A DNA stretch of 64,000 nucleotides, from assembly GCF_014534745.1 (NCBI RefSeq), contig NZ_JACVVP010000009.1:124001-188000 (forward strand). The letters are read 5' to 3'. This document shows positions 7,869 through 19,800 of this stretch, in pieces. Within the stretch, counting starts at the first letter, position 1, and each line of letters begins with the position of its first letter. The notes beneath the pieces are model-generated. The model made no database searches. It saw only the letters and a program-made list of their open reading frames with translations, and was not told the origin of the DNA. The translations under genes were made by a program, and so were the position numbers. The DNA is from Flammeovirga sp. EKP202 (GTDB lineage Bacteria; Bacteroidota; Bacteroidia; Cytophagales; Flammeovirgaceae).

Positions 7869-9194
7869 ATGTTAGTTTATAAGTTTGGAGGTACTTCGGT
7901 GGGTTCAGCAGAACGAATGGTTCAAGTTTCAAATCTAATTGTAGATGAGAAGCCTAAAATAGTTGTATTATCAGCAGTTTCAGGTACTACAAATGCGTTA
8001 GTTGGAATTTGTGATGCCTATTATGCAGGTGATAAGCCATTAGTTGAAAAATTAGTAGCTGATTTCAAACCAAAGTACGATCAACACATCTATGAACTTT
8101 TAGAAGGAGAGGCGGCAAGAGAAGAAGCTCACGCACTAATGGATGAAAAATATGCCTTATTAAATTCTTACAGTGTTGAAGGATTCTCAACAGAGCAAGA
8201 AAGAGAAATTCACGCTCAAGGAGAATTAATTTCAACAAAATTAATGCATTTATACCTTACAGAAAAAGGAGTGAATTCGGTATTATTACCAGCACTTGAC
8301 TTCATGAGATCTGAAAATGGTGAGCCTGCGTATCCTGAAATTGAAAAGAGATTGGAAGCAACTCTTGCTCAACATAAAGGCGAAACTTTATTCATCACGC
8401 AAGGTTATATCTGTACGAACGAATTTGAGAAAGTTGATAATTTACAACGTGGAGGAAGTGATTATACAGCAACAATTATTGGTGCTTGTGTAAATGCTGT
8501 AGAAGTTCAGATTTGGACTGACATTGATGGTATGCACAATAATGACCCACGTTTCGTTGAAAATACAAAAGCAGTAGAACAGTTAACTTATGATGAAGCA
8601 GCCGAGCTTGCTTACTTTGGTGCTAAAATCCTTCATCCATTAGCTGTATTACCTGCTCAAACAAAAGATATTCCTGTAAGATTAAAGAATACAATGGCTC
8701 CAAAAGCTTTTGGAACTTTAATTGGACCAACTTCTGATAACGCTATTCCTGTAAAATCAGTGGCTGCTAAAAATGGTATTGTAGCGATCAAAATTAAGTC
8801 AAGCCGAATGTTAATGGCTTATGGTTTCTTGAAGCAAGTATTTGAAGTGTTTGAAAAGTACAGCACTCCGATCGATATGATTACAACGTCAGAGGTAGCG
8901 GTATCTTTAACTATTGATAATGATACTCATCTGGAAGAAATTGTAAGAGATTTACAGTCTTTAGGTTTAGTGGAAGTTGATAAAGATATGACAATTGTTT
9001 GTGTTGTTGGACAAATGCTTGTAGAGAACGCAAATATTGTATCTTCAGTAGTTAATGCTTTAAAATCATTGCCTGTAAGAATGATTTCTTACGGAGGAAG
9101 TAAGAGTAATATCTCAGTATTGATTCCTACTTTCGAGAAAAACAATGCATTAAACTTATTACATAAAGAACTATACAGTGAGGAATTGGTGTAA
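7869..9194 (+). CDS. lysC: Monofunctional aspartate kinase
   Basis: Phosphorylates L-aspartate to aspartyl phosphate, the first committed step to lysine (diaminopimelate), threonine and methionine. The 441 residues begin MLVYKFGGTSVGSAERM, the amino-acid-kinase signature. Further conserved parts are FITQGYIC, QRGGSDYTATIIGA near residue 195, and WTDIDGMHNNDPR near 220. Two ACT regulatory domains follow from about residue 295 (GIVAIKIKSS and TIVCVVGQM), consistent with feedback control by an end-product amino acid. There is no fused homoserine dehydrogenase. A strong terminator follows, so it appears monocistronic. Confidence 0.95.
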   Translation: MLVYKFGGTSVGSAERMVQVSNLIVDEKPKIVVLSAVSGTTNALVGICDAYYAGDKPLVEKLVADFKPKYDQHIYELLEGEAAREEAHALMDEKYALLNSYSVEGFSTEQEREIHAQGELISTKLMHLYLTEKGVNSVLLPALDFMRSENGEPAYPEIEKRLEATLAQHKGETLFITQGYICTNEFEKVDNLQRGGSDYTATIIGACVNAVEVQIWTDIDGMHNNDPRFVENTKAVEQLTYDEAAELAYFGAKILHPLAVLPAQTKDIPVRLKNTMAPKAFGTLIGPTSDNAIPVKSVAAKNGIVAIKIKSSRMLMAYGFLKQVFEVFEKYSTPIDMITTSEVAVSLTIDNDTHLEEIVRDLQSLGLVEVDKDMTIVCVVGQMLVENANIVSSVVNALKSLPVRMISYGGSKSNISVLIPTFEKNNALNLLHKELYSEELV

Positions 9195-9228
9195 TTACCA
9201 CTCCAAAATAGATAAATAGATTTCATAA

Positions 9229-9259
9229 ACTCCAGCAATTTAGTTGTTGGAGTTTTTTT
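9229..9259 (+). terminator. Intrinsic terminator after lysC
   Basis: AACTCCAGCAA (9229-9239) pairs with TTGTTGGAGTT (9244-9254) with one G-U pair, followed by a T run. Confidence 0.9.
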
Positions 9260-9391
9260 GTACATGACAAAATTTTGACATTATTATTGTTCTTTTGTAA
9301 ATTATTGATGAAAAAACCTGAAAAAGGTACTTTTTTAGTAAGATTTACCCATCTTTTCCCGTTGTTCACAAATACTACAGTATTAACTACT

Positions 9392-9399
9392 TAACTTTG
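9392..9399 (+). promoter_or_regulatory. Possible -7 element (TAACTTTG) before the amidase gene
   Basis: Exact match to the Bacteroidota -7 consensus TAnnTTTG, 19 bases before the ATG at 9418. A -33 TTG at the usual distance is not clear; the nearest is at 9362-9364. Confidence 0.4.
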
Positions 9400-9417
9400 G
9401 GGCCCTAATTAAATAAT

Positions 9418-10749
9418 ATGATGCTCAGACAATCCCTACAAATCATTCTTTTTATGTTTCTGCTTTGTTTTGAAGTAGGAGGGGGAGTTTATGCACAAAT
9501 GAATCAGCAATTAGCCTATTATTATAAAAGGAGAGCTGAAAAGTATCTTGTAAAAAGCCCTCACCTTTATGAGTATTTTACCATCAATCAAAAAGGAATC
9601 ACAATATATGCTTCAGCGTTACACCATAAGAAAGGTGTAGCAGAGTTTTTTCTGCCTTGGAGCGAGTTATCTACTTTAAAAGACGTTTTTGAATTTACAG
9701 ATCGTTCTTTTCAATATAATGTCTACGCGAATAAAGGAGTAAAGCCTTTTTCTGATGATCTAATTCAAACTATAAGAATTTTAAAGTTAAATCATAACTT
9801 CATACCATCATCAGTGATGAAACCTCTTTCTGGAATCCGAGTGGCCATCGATCCAGGTCATATAGCTACAGATATGAAAATGGCAAAAATAGAGGGAAGG
9901 TTTATCGATATGACTTTAGAGAGCGGTGAAAAAATAAACCTTAGGGAAGGAGACCTTACCTTGACAACGGCATATGTCCTAAAAGACAGTTTAGAAAAAT
10001 ATGGTGCAGAGGTATTTCTTACTCGTACATCAATTGGTAATAAAGGAGCCTCAAATGTTTCATATCAATCCTGGAAAAGTAAACACCTTCCCAATAAATT
10101 AAGGGAACACCGTAAATTGACAAAAAAACAATTGCTACATATTTTATATCATTCACCTGAATCAAAGATATATAGAGACTATTATTTGCAGGATGATTTA
10201 GAAGTAAGAGCCAGCAAAATCAATTACTTTAAACCTGATGTAACTGTTGTTTTACATTATAATGCGGATGAATTAAATGTAGGTTGGCAAAAGCCATCCC
10301 AAAGAAATTTCAGTATGGTGTTTGTACCGGGTTCTTTTATGCGAAAAGAATTGTCTACTAAAAGGGATCGTTATGATTTTCTTAGAATATTAATCAGTGA
10401 TAACACAAAGGACTCCTATTTTTTAAGCAAGTTCATCATGCAACAATTTGTGGATTATTTAAAAGTCCCTGCCGTTAACAATACTAACGAACCCCGATAC
10501 CTTAAAAACGTAGCAATGCCCTTAGGAAATGGTATATATGCAAGAAACCTAAGGCTTTGTCGATTATTAAACAGCCCAATGTGCTACGGCGAACCTCTTC
10601 TTCAAGATAATATTAATGAGCTTAAAGCACTTAATGATAATGACTTAATGTCTGGTAAGATTTCCCAGAGGGTAATTGAAGTGGCCAATAGCTATTTTTA
10701 TGGCATATTGGAATATGTAAATTATCAGAAATCCAAGCACACCCCTTAG
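9418..10749 (+). CDS. N-acetylmuramoyl-L-alanine amidase (Amidase_3 family)
   Basis: Zinc amidase that cuts the bond between muramic acid and the peptide stem of peptidoglycan; role in cell separation or wall turnover. 443 residues. A signal peptide ends at about GGGVYAQ (residue 27), so it acts in the periplasm. Residues 28-135 form an uncharacterised N-terminal domain. The catalytic domain starts with VAIDPGH, giving His148. LREGDLTLTTA gives Glu177 and VVLHYNADE gives His280, the expected H-E-H zinc set. A basic insertion around residues 206-262 (KHLPNKLREHRKL) may regulate access to the site. It stands alone between lysC and an Lrp-type gene. Confidence 0.88.
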   Translation: MMLRQSLQIILFMFLLCFEVGGGVYAQMNQQLAYYYKRRAEKYLVKSPHLYEYFTINQKGITIYASALHHKKGVAEFFLPWSELSTLKDVFEFTDRSFQYNVYANKGVKPFSDDLIQTIRILKLNHNFIPSSVMKPLSGIRVAIDPGHIATDMKMAKIEGRFIDMTLESGEKINLREGDLTLTTAYVLKDSLEKYGAEVFLTRTSIGNKGASNVSYQSWKSKHLPNKLREHRKLTKKQLLHILYHSPESKIYRDYYLQDDLEVRASKINYFKPDVTVVLHYNADELNVGWQKPSQRNFSMVFVPGSFMRKELSTKRDRYDFLRILISDNTKDSYFLSKFIMQQFVDYLKVPAVNNTNEPRYLKNVAMPLGNGIYARNLRLCRLLNSPMCYGEPLLQDNINELKALNDNDLMSGKISQRVIEVANSYFYGILEYVNYQKSKHTP

Positions 10750-11101
10750 TAGAACAGCTATATCTTATTTTGTGAATAGAATTGTTTTTTAATTTTTCGG
10801 AATTTTAGTTGGTGAAATTCGTTATTAACAAAATATTCTAATAAATTGCATTAATCTATCTTAGTAATAAAAGATCTTTTATTTCTATAAACTATCGGAA
10901 TAAGTACTCAGTCATTAGTTTTTATAGACGGTATATGTTTTTTTGAAGTGATACGGATTTTGAAAATATATCAATGTTGTTTTGGTATAGCCTTCATTAT
11001 TAGAGTTTTATTACACTTAAATTTAACGTTACTAAATAATACCTATAGGTTGAATATTTATTATCACAGCACATATATTAATCATTATAATTACATTATA
11101 A
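10750..11101. other. Intergenic region with an 18-bp perfect palindrome
   Basis: 352 bases without a supported gene. It contains the perfect palindrome AATAAAAGATCTTTTATT at 10866-10883, 117 bases after the amidase and 219 before the Lrp-type gene. No T run follows, so an operator is at least as likely as a terminator; autoregulation by the Lrp-type protein is possible. Confidence 0.4.
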
Positions 11102-11587
11102 ATGTCAACGTTTAAAAAAGCAGTTTTAAGGCTTGATCAAACAGATAGAAGAATTTTAGATATTCTTCAGAAACAAGCTAAAATAACAAACGCTCAGTTA
11201 TCAAAAGAAATTGACTTATCTCCAGCACCTACTTTAGAGAGGGTGAAAAAATTAGAAAACTCGGGGATCATCGAAAGTTATCATGCAAAGTTGAATACCA
11301 AAGCTTTAGGTTTAGGAGTAACTACTTTTGTAAATGTAAAGATTGAAAAGCACAATCAAGAAAATCATACCTCCTTTTTAAAGCAAGTTGATAATATACC
11401 AGAGGTTATTGAATGTCATCACGTAACGGGTAATAGTCATTACTTATTAAAAGTAATTACCACTGATATTGAAGAATACCAAAGAGTATTGTTAAACAAA
11501 CTCAGCGAAATTAAAGAAGTAGACGATTTACAATCTATGATCGTTTTATCTTCTCCAAAAGACGCACACACAATTCCAGTGCCTTAG
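11102..11587 (+). CDS. Lrp/AsnC family transcriptional regulator
   Basis: 161 residues with the classic layout. An N-terminal winged helix-turn-helix (DRRILDILQKQAKITNAQLS, then LSPAPTLERVKKLENSGII) covers roughly residues 13-62. A C-terminal RAM/AsnC ligand-binding domain covers about 70-150 (VTTFVNVKIEK and ECHHVTGNSHYLLKV). Such proteins form dimers to octamers and sense amino acids. The inducer and targets cannot be read from the sequence. The palindrome at 10866-10883 in its long upstream region is a candidate autoregulatory site. A short hairpin overlaps its stop codon. Confidence 0.93.
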   Translation: MSTFKKAVLRLDQTDRRILDILQKQAKITNAQLSKEIDLSPAPTLERVKKLENSGIIESYHAKLNTKALGLGVTTFVNVKIEKHNQENHTSFLKQVDNIPEVIECHHVTGNSHYLLKVITTDIEEYQRVLLNKLSEIKEVDDLQSMIVLSSPKDAHTIPVP

Positions 11588-11620
11588 GCATTTTTGAATA
11601 GTCAAAGAATAAGTTCAAGT

Positions 11621-11653
11621 TGTACCTAGTAGCTGTAGTAGTTATTAGGTACA
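11621..11653 (+). terminator. Hairpin after the Lrp-type gene
   Basis: Perfect 8-bp stem TGTACCTA (11621-11628) with TAGGTACA (11646-11653) and a 17-base loop. The tail is AT-rich but has no T run. A weaker hairpin TGCC-tta-GGCA with five T overlaps the stop codon at 11580-11595. One of them probably ends the transcript. Confidence 0.4.
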
Positions 11654-11749
11654 TTATATATTACCAATTTCAATTATTAAGTACCCAGTTAAATAAATAT
11701 TCCTTACCTGATTTTACTGTGTACCTTCTTCATTATTTAATAACGTTTT

Positions 11750-13327
11750 ATGAAACAAACACTTTTATCGACATTATTATCAATTCTCATTTCATCGGCT
11801 TTTGCTCAAAATATCACTTTGGAATCAGAAAGTGAAAAAGTCAACAAGTACAAATCGACCATCACAGAAGAGGAGATGAAATCTCATCTTACGATACTAG
11901 CTTCTGATGAGTTTGAAGGAAGAGAGACAGGAGAGAGAGGTCAAAAAATGGCGGCAGATTATATCGCTCAGTTTTTTATGGATCAAGGTTTAAAGGGACC
12001 AGTTCCAAATGTCCCAAACCCGTATTTTCAACAATTCGATTTATATAAACAAAAATACACCAATTTCTCCATTCAAAAAGGAGACGTAACCCTTCAACTC
12101 ATTGAAGATATTTTTCCATACGGTAACTTTTCTTTCAAACAAGACTTAGATGTAGTATTCATCGGTTATGGTGAGGACAACAGCATGATTAGTGATTATG
12201 ACAATGTAGATGTGAAAGGTAAAGGAGTTGTCTTTTTTGAAAAAACACCAAGAATCTATGGTAAATCTAAAAAAGAGATAAGTGGATTAAGAATAAAAGC
12301 AAAAATTGCAGCAGAAAAAGGTGCATCGTTCGCGATAGTGATTGCCGAATCTGATGAAAAATACACCACTCAAGCAAAACGATACGGGAGTTATATTTCT
12401 AAGGGAAGATTAATGTTTAATAAACCAGAAGAAAAAAGTGATAATGGTTTTGGATTAGTCTTACTAAAACCCTCTAGTTTCTATCGATTAATTGGAGTTA
12501 GTGAAAGTAAGTTTGATAAGAGAGTGGCTAAGGTTGTTTCGAAGGGAAAATCAGCTGCAAGTGGAGAAGTTTTTAATTTGAATATCAATGCTCAGTTTGA
12601 GACTCGAAAAATGCCGACGGAAAACGTTTTAGGTTTTATGGAAGGTACGGACTTAAAAGACGAGGTATTAGTTGTAACATCGCACTATGATCACGTAGGT
12701 ATTATCAATGGTGAAATTCACAACGGTGCAGACGATGATGGTTCTGGAACGACAGGGTTATTGGAAATTGTAAATGCATTTACTCAAGCAAAAAAAGAGG
12801 GGAATGCCCCAAGAAGATCTATACTTTTTATGACGGTAACAGGTGAGGAAAAAGGATTGTTAGGATCTGAATACTATTCGAGTCACCCAATTTTCCCTAT
12901 CGATAACACTATTGCCAATTTGAATATTGATATGATTGGCAGAGGAGATGCAGCACATAGTGAAAACCCTGACTTTGTTTATGTAATTGGTGCAGATATG
13001 TTATCATCAGAATTACATGAACTTCATGAACAAGTGGCAAAGAAATATGTTCCCGAATTAGATTTGGATTATACATATAATGCGAAAGATGATCCAAATA
13101 GATATTATTATAGATCAGACCATTACAACTTTGCAAAACACGGTATTCCTGTAATCTTCTATTTTAATGGTACGCATGAAGATTATCATCAGCCGACAGA
13201 TACGGTTGACAAAATCACTTTTGGCCCAATGGCTAAAAGAGCAAAATTGGTTTTTGCTACTGCATGGGAGCTTGCGAATAGAGATAAAGCGCCAGTTGTA
13301 GATCAAAAAACTGAACAACAGAAATAA
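11750..13327 (+). CDS. M28 family metallopeptidase with PA-type insert, exported
   Basis: Zinc aminopeptidase-type exopeptidase, 525 residues, with a signal peptide ending at about SSAFAQ (residue 20). Residues 40-75 (EEMKSHLTILASDEFEGRE) match the N-terminal part of M28 proteins. A protease-associated domain covers roughly 130-270. Metal and catalytic residues are visible: His312 (VTSHYDHVG), the Asp group at 328-330 (GADDDGSG), Glu366-Glu367 (TGEEKGLLGS), Asp in NIDMIGRGD, and His480 (HEDYHQPTDT). It probably degrades peptides in the periplasm or at the cell surface. The start gives a good signal peptide, and a terminator follows. Confidence 0.93.
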   Translation: MKQTLLSTLLSILISSAFAQNITLESESEKVNKYKSTITEEEMKSHLTILASDEFEGRETGERGQKMAADYIAQFFMDQGLKGPVPNVPNPYFQQFDLYKQKYTNFSIQKGDVTLQLIEDIFPYGNFSFKQDLDVVFIGYGEDNSMISDYDNVDVKGKGVVFFEKTPRIYGKSKKEISGLRIKAKIAAEKGASFAIVIAESDEKYTTQAKRYGSYISKGRLMFNKPEEKSDNGFGLVLLKPSSFYRLIGVSESKFDKRVAKVVSKGKSAASGEVFNLNINAQFETRKMPTENVLGFMEGTDLKDEVLVVTSHYDHVGIINGEIHNGADDDGSGTTGLLEIVNAFTQAKKEGNAPRRSILFMTVTGEEKGLLGSEYYSSHPIFPIDNTIANLNIDMIGRGDAAHSENPDFVYVIGADMLSSELHELHEQVAKKYVPELDLDYTYNAKDDPNRYYYRSDHYNFAKHGIPVIFYFNGTHEDYHQPTDTVDKITFGPMAKRAKLVFATAWELANRDKAPVVDQKTEQQK

Positions 13328-13347
13328 ATAATAAATATATTAGAAAT

Positions 13348-13384
13348 AACCTCGGAAGGCTTCGTGCTTTTCGAGGTTTTTTTT
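13348..13384 (+). terminator. Intrinsic terminator after the M28 peptidase
   Basis: AACCTCG (13348-13354) pairs with CGAGGTT (13372-13378), followed by eight T. Confidence 0.85.
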
Positions 13385-13856
13385 ATGTCCTAACTTTACA
13401 ATTTTTATAATATTTGAGACTATGTCATCTTGTATTGGTATGAAGGTTTTTTAATAGTGAATAGTATAGTCATGATGGAGTACAGTTATGATATTTTGGT
13501 TAGTTTTTGATTGTAATGAGAATGTTAGTAAGGTGTTAAGTATCTGATATATAGTGGTTAATGTGTGATTGTTTTGTGGTGCTAATGTATTAAGGTTTAG
13601 GGAGTTCTCTTTTATTTCATTTGATGATGTAAGGAAAGAGGATGCTAGTATTTATAAAGAGTAATGCCCAATAATAAATACTAAAAGAATAGAAAGATAT
13701 GGATTGAAATAGCCTGAAAATGGAGCGTTAAGTTTGCTCTAAGAACGAAGAGATTTTTACGCTATTTAATTACACATTCCACTAACTGCCAATAATTAAA
13801 CTATTGTTATGAGACATTCAAACATATCATTTTGGCAGTAGATAAATAATTACACA
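13385..13856. other. Intergenic leader region before the giant repeat protein
   Basis: 472 bases without a gene. Near its end ACTGCCAA (13785-13792) and TTGGCAGT (13832-13839) form a perfect 8-bp inverted repeat only 17 bases before the start codon, a possible leader stem or operator. Nothing else recognisable. Confidence 0.45.
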
Positions 13857-16800
13857 ATGAGATACTATTTACTGATTTCACTACTTCTGTTTTATTCTTC
13901 TGTAAACTACACATTTTCTCAAACTGGCCCAGGAGGAGTAGGGACAACAGATGGAACTTCAACATTAGAATATTGGCTTGATGCAAATAATGGAGTTTCA
14001 GGGGCTTCACCGATTACTTCATTAACTGATTTATCAGGAAACTTTATTGCACATAGTATACAGGGAAATCCTGCACTTACAGATAATAAACTAAATGGAA
14101 GAAGTGTTATCACTTTTGATGGTATTGGCGATCATATTAAAACAACATTGTCAATCAATACAGATAACATCCCTAATGCGACTATTATTGCTGTCTATAC
14201 CCCTAGAATTGATGATGCGGGAGCTGTTTGGGGTGAAGATAATATAGATTGGGATAGGTTTCTGATTGATAAGTCAAACAATATGACGATCATAAACAGT
14301 GCTATAAGTCTAGGACCATCTGATTTAACGCTTTACGATATTCCAAAACTGTTTACTGCAGGTGAGGCTGTTATTAGTAATGTATTTTACCAGGAAGGTG
14401 TTGTTAATGGAACAACAGTCACAGTGAATGAGGAACTTGTTGGTTCTGCAACGGCTAATCATGGGTATGGTTATTCATCAGTAGACTTTACAATAGGTGC
14501 TATCGGTTATAGAGGTTTTGAAGAGTTTTTCTTTGACGGAGATATAGCTGAAGTAATTGTTTTTAGTGAAGCATTAAATGAGGCAGAAAGGAGAATTATT
14601 AGTAATTATTTATCTGCAAAATATAATATACCGCTAACAAGTTATGATGATTATGTTCAAGATGACAATAGTAATGGTGATTTTGATTTTGATGTAGCGG
14701 GTATAGGTAGGGTAGATATTTCAAACATATCACAAGATGGAAAAGGATCAGGTATTGTAAGAATATTAAATCCGACGGATCTTGATGATGGAGAGTTTTT
14801 ATATTGGGGGCATAACAACGGTACTCAAGAAGCTATTGAGACTTCAGATGTTCCACTAGGTGTTTCCGCTAGGTTTAATCGATTATGGAGAGTAAGTGAA
14901 GTGGTTTCTAATTCAAATACTGCAGTTGATGTAGGTAGTATTGATATTAGATTTGACTTGTCAGGTTTAGGTGTTATTGATCCTGCTGACATTAGTCTCT
15001 TAGTTGATACCGATAATGATGGTGTTTTTAATGATGAAACTCCCATTACAGGAGCAACCTATTTAGGAAGTAATATCTATGAATTCACTGGTGTATCATC
15101 TCTTTCTAACAATGTGAGGTTTACAGTAGGAACAAGTGGAGGTACTTCACTAACAGTGCTAGATAAAGATAATTATATTGCTACAACTAGTCAGCCATTA
15201 GGACCAGGAGGAGTGGGTAGTACAGATGGAACCTCGAACCTTGATTACTGGATGGATGCAAATAATGGAGTGATAGCAAGTGGTTCTGTCACTGCAATTG
15301 AAGATTTATCGGGTAATGCGATCGCTAGTACAATTACAGGCGATCCAATCCTAACAACCTTAGCGATGAACGGTTACAGTACCATTACTTTCGATGGTGT
15401 AGGAGATTATATCGTGACGAATTTATCCATCAACAAAAATGACCTTGATAAAGTATCCGTGGTTTCAGTTTATAGAGCTAGAATTGTTGATGCAGGTGGT
15501 GTTTGGGGAGAAGATGATGGTGAATTTGATCGTTTCATTTTGGATTTATCTAGTGCAAGTCCATATCTGAATAATTCAGTGAGTACAGGATCAGGAACTG
15601 AAGCAGATATAAATAATATTTTTCCTGTAGGAAGTTCAGTTATAACATCGGTGTTATTTGATGAAGGAGAAACAAATGGCTCCTATGTTTATGCTAATGA
15701 AACTTTAGAAAGGACTTTTACTTCAATCGCATTTTCTGAAACATCTAATAATTTTACAATAGGTAATATTGGATCTCTCATAACAGAGTATGATTTTGAT
15801 GGGGATATTTCTGAGGTAGCCGTTTATGGAGATGCTATTAATGAAGCACAGAGAATTATCATTCATAACGCACTTTCTGCAAAATATAACGTTCCCCTAA
15901 CATCAAATGATTTGTACGATGGGGATGATTCTGCCAATGGTAATTATGATCATGAAGTTGCAGGAGTTGGAAAAATTGATGTCGATAACGTTCACTTAGA
16001 TGCTCAAGGAAGTATTGTGAGGATGATTCCTGTAGATAACTTAGAAGATAATAGTTTCTTTTTCTGGGGACATAATAATGGAAGGCTAGAAGCTACAGAA
16101 AAGTCAGATATTCCCTTAGAATTAGTTAGAAGGTTTGAAAGGGTTTGGAGGGTAAGTGAAGTGAATACATCAAGTACTTCTATTGATATCGGAGGATTAG
16201 ACATTTACTTAGATTTAAGTGGGTTTACACTAAAATCTGGTGAAGGATTAGCCTTATTGGTAGATACAGATGGTGATGGTTCTTTCAAAGACGAATCTCC
16301 AATTTTTGGAGCAGTAGCCTCAGGAGATTACTATTTTTTCTCAAACGTTACTGCATTAACGGATAATGTAACCTTTACATTTGGTACCAATGATGACAGT
16401 AATACACCTTTATTGAGTGATTTTTTTGTCAATGCTCCAAAGGGACCTGGGGGGATTGGAAATACTTATGGTACTTCAGATCTAGAATATTGGATAGATG
16501 CCAATAATGGGATTACTGGAACGGATCAGATTACAGGTGTTTCTAACCTTTCTGGAACTTCAAGTACAAATATAGTATATGGAAATCCAGAGTTAATTGC
16601 ATCTGCCATGAATGGTTATAATACAATTCGATTTGACGGAACACGTGACTACATTACAACTGATTTATCTATCAATAAAGGTGATATGGAGAAAGCTTCT
16701 ATTGTATCAGTTTATAAACCAAGGATAGAATTTTCAGGAGGTGTTTGGGGAGAGTTTGAAGATGCAAGTGATCGTTTTTTATTGGATCAATCATCAGGGT

Positions 16801-19800
16801 CACTAAATAATTCTATTGCAAATGGAGATGCTACTGTTACTGATATTAATAATATTTTTCCTGTAGGAAGTTCAGTCATCACAACTGTCATTTTCCAAGC
16901 GGGCATAGCAGATGATAATTATGTTTATGCAAATGAAACTTTAGAAAGCAATTTTGACCTTAATACTAACACCGCAACAACATCTAATACATTCACAATT
17001 GGTAATATAGGAAGTCTAGAGGCGTCACATGATTTTGATGGAGATATTTCTGAAATTGTATTGTATAAAGAAGCATTGAATGATGCTCAACGTATTATTC
17101 TTCATAATAGTTTATCTGCTAAATATGATATACCACTGACATCAAATGATTTATATGATGAAGATGATGCAAGTAATGGAGATTACGACCATGATGTGGC
17201 AGGGATTGGTAGAGTGGATGCAGACAATTATCATTATGATGCACAAGGTACAGGTATTGTTAGAATTACACCAACTTCTGGGAGTCTTGCTGATGATCAA
17301 TTTTTAATATGGGGTCATGATAATGGAACTCAAGAGGCATTGGAAGAAGTAGATGTTCCTGCAGGTGTAGCATCTCGATTTAGTAGAGTATGGAGAGTTA
17401 GTGAAGTAAATACTTCCAAGGCAAGTATTGATGTGGGGAATTTGGAAATCTATTTTGATCTTGGGGAATTTACAATCACAAATAAAGATGCTCTTGTATT
17501 GTTAGTGGACACAAATAACGACGGTTTATTTAGTGATGAAACACCTATTACGGGTGTCAATGAATATGGTGATTATTATTATTTCTCAAACGTTAGTGCT
17601 TTAACGGATAACTCAAGATTTACCTTAGGAACAACAGATGCATCAAGTATTTCCTTACTGAGTGATTTCTTTACAAAAGCCCCAACTGGCCCAGCAGGTA
17701 TAGGTAATTTTGAATCAAATGTGGCTTGGTTAAACTTAAATAATAACAGTGCCTACTCTGATGAAGGTGTAAATCAAGCATTCAATGAAGAAAAAGTAAG
17801 GCAGTGGAACGATAACTCTGGGAATAGTAGAAATGCATTTTCTACAGATACAGATCATCAGCCAGTTTATGTTACTGATGTGTTAAATGGTCAATCTGCT
17901 CTTCGATTTGAAGGGGATCAATTTATTGATCTTCCGTCATTAGATATGAATTCTACCACTAGTGCCACATATATCGTAGCATTCCAGGATACAGCAAGTA
18001 CGTTAGGAAACCATTATGATGATCTAGGAGATTTTATTGTCGATAGGACAACGGAGTCGTCTCCATTATTTAATTTAAAATTGATTGATACAAATAATTA
18101 TGCCTATCAAAAAAGAAACAATGCTGGTTCTGATATTGGTGGACCTGTATCGACCACGAGTGTCAATACTGATCCCAAGATAATAGGATATGAAAGAGAA
18201 TATGGGGTAGATTATCGACTTTATTATAATAACACATTGGAAGATTCTGAAGTAGAAAGTGATGGTCCCTCAACACCGCCAGACCCTAGGTTAGGTAGGC
18301 ATATTCTCCAGCCGAATACAGGTTTAAGAGGCTATATGTATGAATTTATAGTGTATAATGAAGCCTTGAATGATGCACAGATGATCATTGTAAATAATTA
18401 TTTATCAGCAAAATATGATATTCCTCTAGGTTCTTATGATTTATATGACGAAGATGATAGCTCAAATGGGGATTTTGATTTTGAAGTTACAGGTATAGGT
18501 AGAGTAGATGCTGATAATTATCATTATGATGCAGAAGGAAGTGGTATTGTGAGAATAACGCCTTCCTCTGGAATACTATCAGACAATCAATTTATGATAT
18601 GGGGACATGATAACGGTAATTTAGAAGCACTTGAAACAGTAGATGTTCCTACACTTGTAGAAGCCCGGTTTAACAGAGTTTGGAGAGTAAGTGAAGTAGA
18701 TAATACAGGGGCTTCAACAGACATTGGAGCAGTTGATATTTATTTTAACTTGGAAGGTTTTGAAGATCTTACAGCGTCAGATTTAGTACTTATTGTAGAT
18801 ACTGATAACGATGGCTCCTTTACTAATGAGACCTCTATTTTTAGTGCAGTGGAATATGGTAAATATTTTGTATTCCAAAACGTTACAGCACTTTCTGATA
18901 ATGTTAGGTTTACGCTTGGTACCGCAGATGAAGCAAATTCCCCTTTGAAAACAGCTTTCATTTCTGGAGCAAGAGGACCTGGAGGTGTAGGGAATGATGA
19001 TAATAACCTGGTATGGCTTAAAGCGGACGAAAATGTGTACTCCGATGAAGGTATAACATTAGCTGTTAGCGGTGATAATGTAAGGCAATGGAATAATCAA
19101 CATGATAATGGTATCAATGCATATTCAGAGACCGTTTCTTTTCAACCAATATATGCTGAAAATGTACAAAATGGGCAACCAGGATTACGTTTTAGTGGAA
19201 CGAATTATATGGATTTGAACAGTTTAGGTATTTCCGGTAATTCAAGTGCTACTTATGTGGTTGCTTTTCAAGATACCACAGTTGGTACTTTGGGTAATTT
19301 AAGTGGAGGCTTAGGTGATTATATTATAGACCGTTCAAGTGACTCTGATTCAGAATGGCCATTATATAGCCTTAAGAAATTAAATGGCAATTTCTATGGT
19401 TACCAAAAAAGAACAGATGATAATACTAATTTAGGGGGAATAACATCTACAACAGCTATCAATACAGATCCGAAGGTAATCCAATATCAACGAAATTATG
19501 GAGAATCTTATGAGATGTTTTATAATAATACACTAGAAAGTTCTCTAGAAGACACTGATGGTTTTATTACACCACAACAACCTAGATTAGGACATGAAAC
19601 AAATGGTTTTAGGGGATACATGTATGAATTCGCTATATATAATGAAGGATTGAACGAAGCTCAAACTATTATTGTAAATAATTATTTAGCTGCGAAATAC
19701 GATATTAATCTGACATCAAATGATATCTATGATGAAGATAAGAGTGGTGATTATGACTTTGATGTAGCAGGGATTGGTCAAGTTGATGCAGAAAATTATC

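Noticed and set aside
11620..11835. Small open frame of 71 residues between the Lrp-type and M28 genes
   Set aside because: It overlaps the start and signal peptide of the M28 gene in another frame, spans a hairpin and has low-complexity AT-driven composition.
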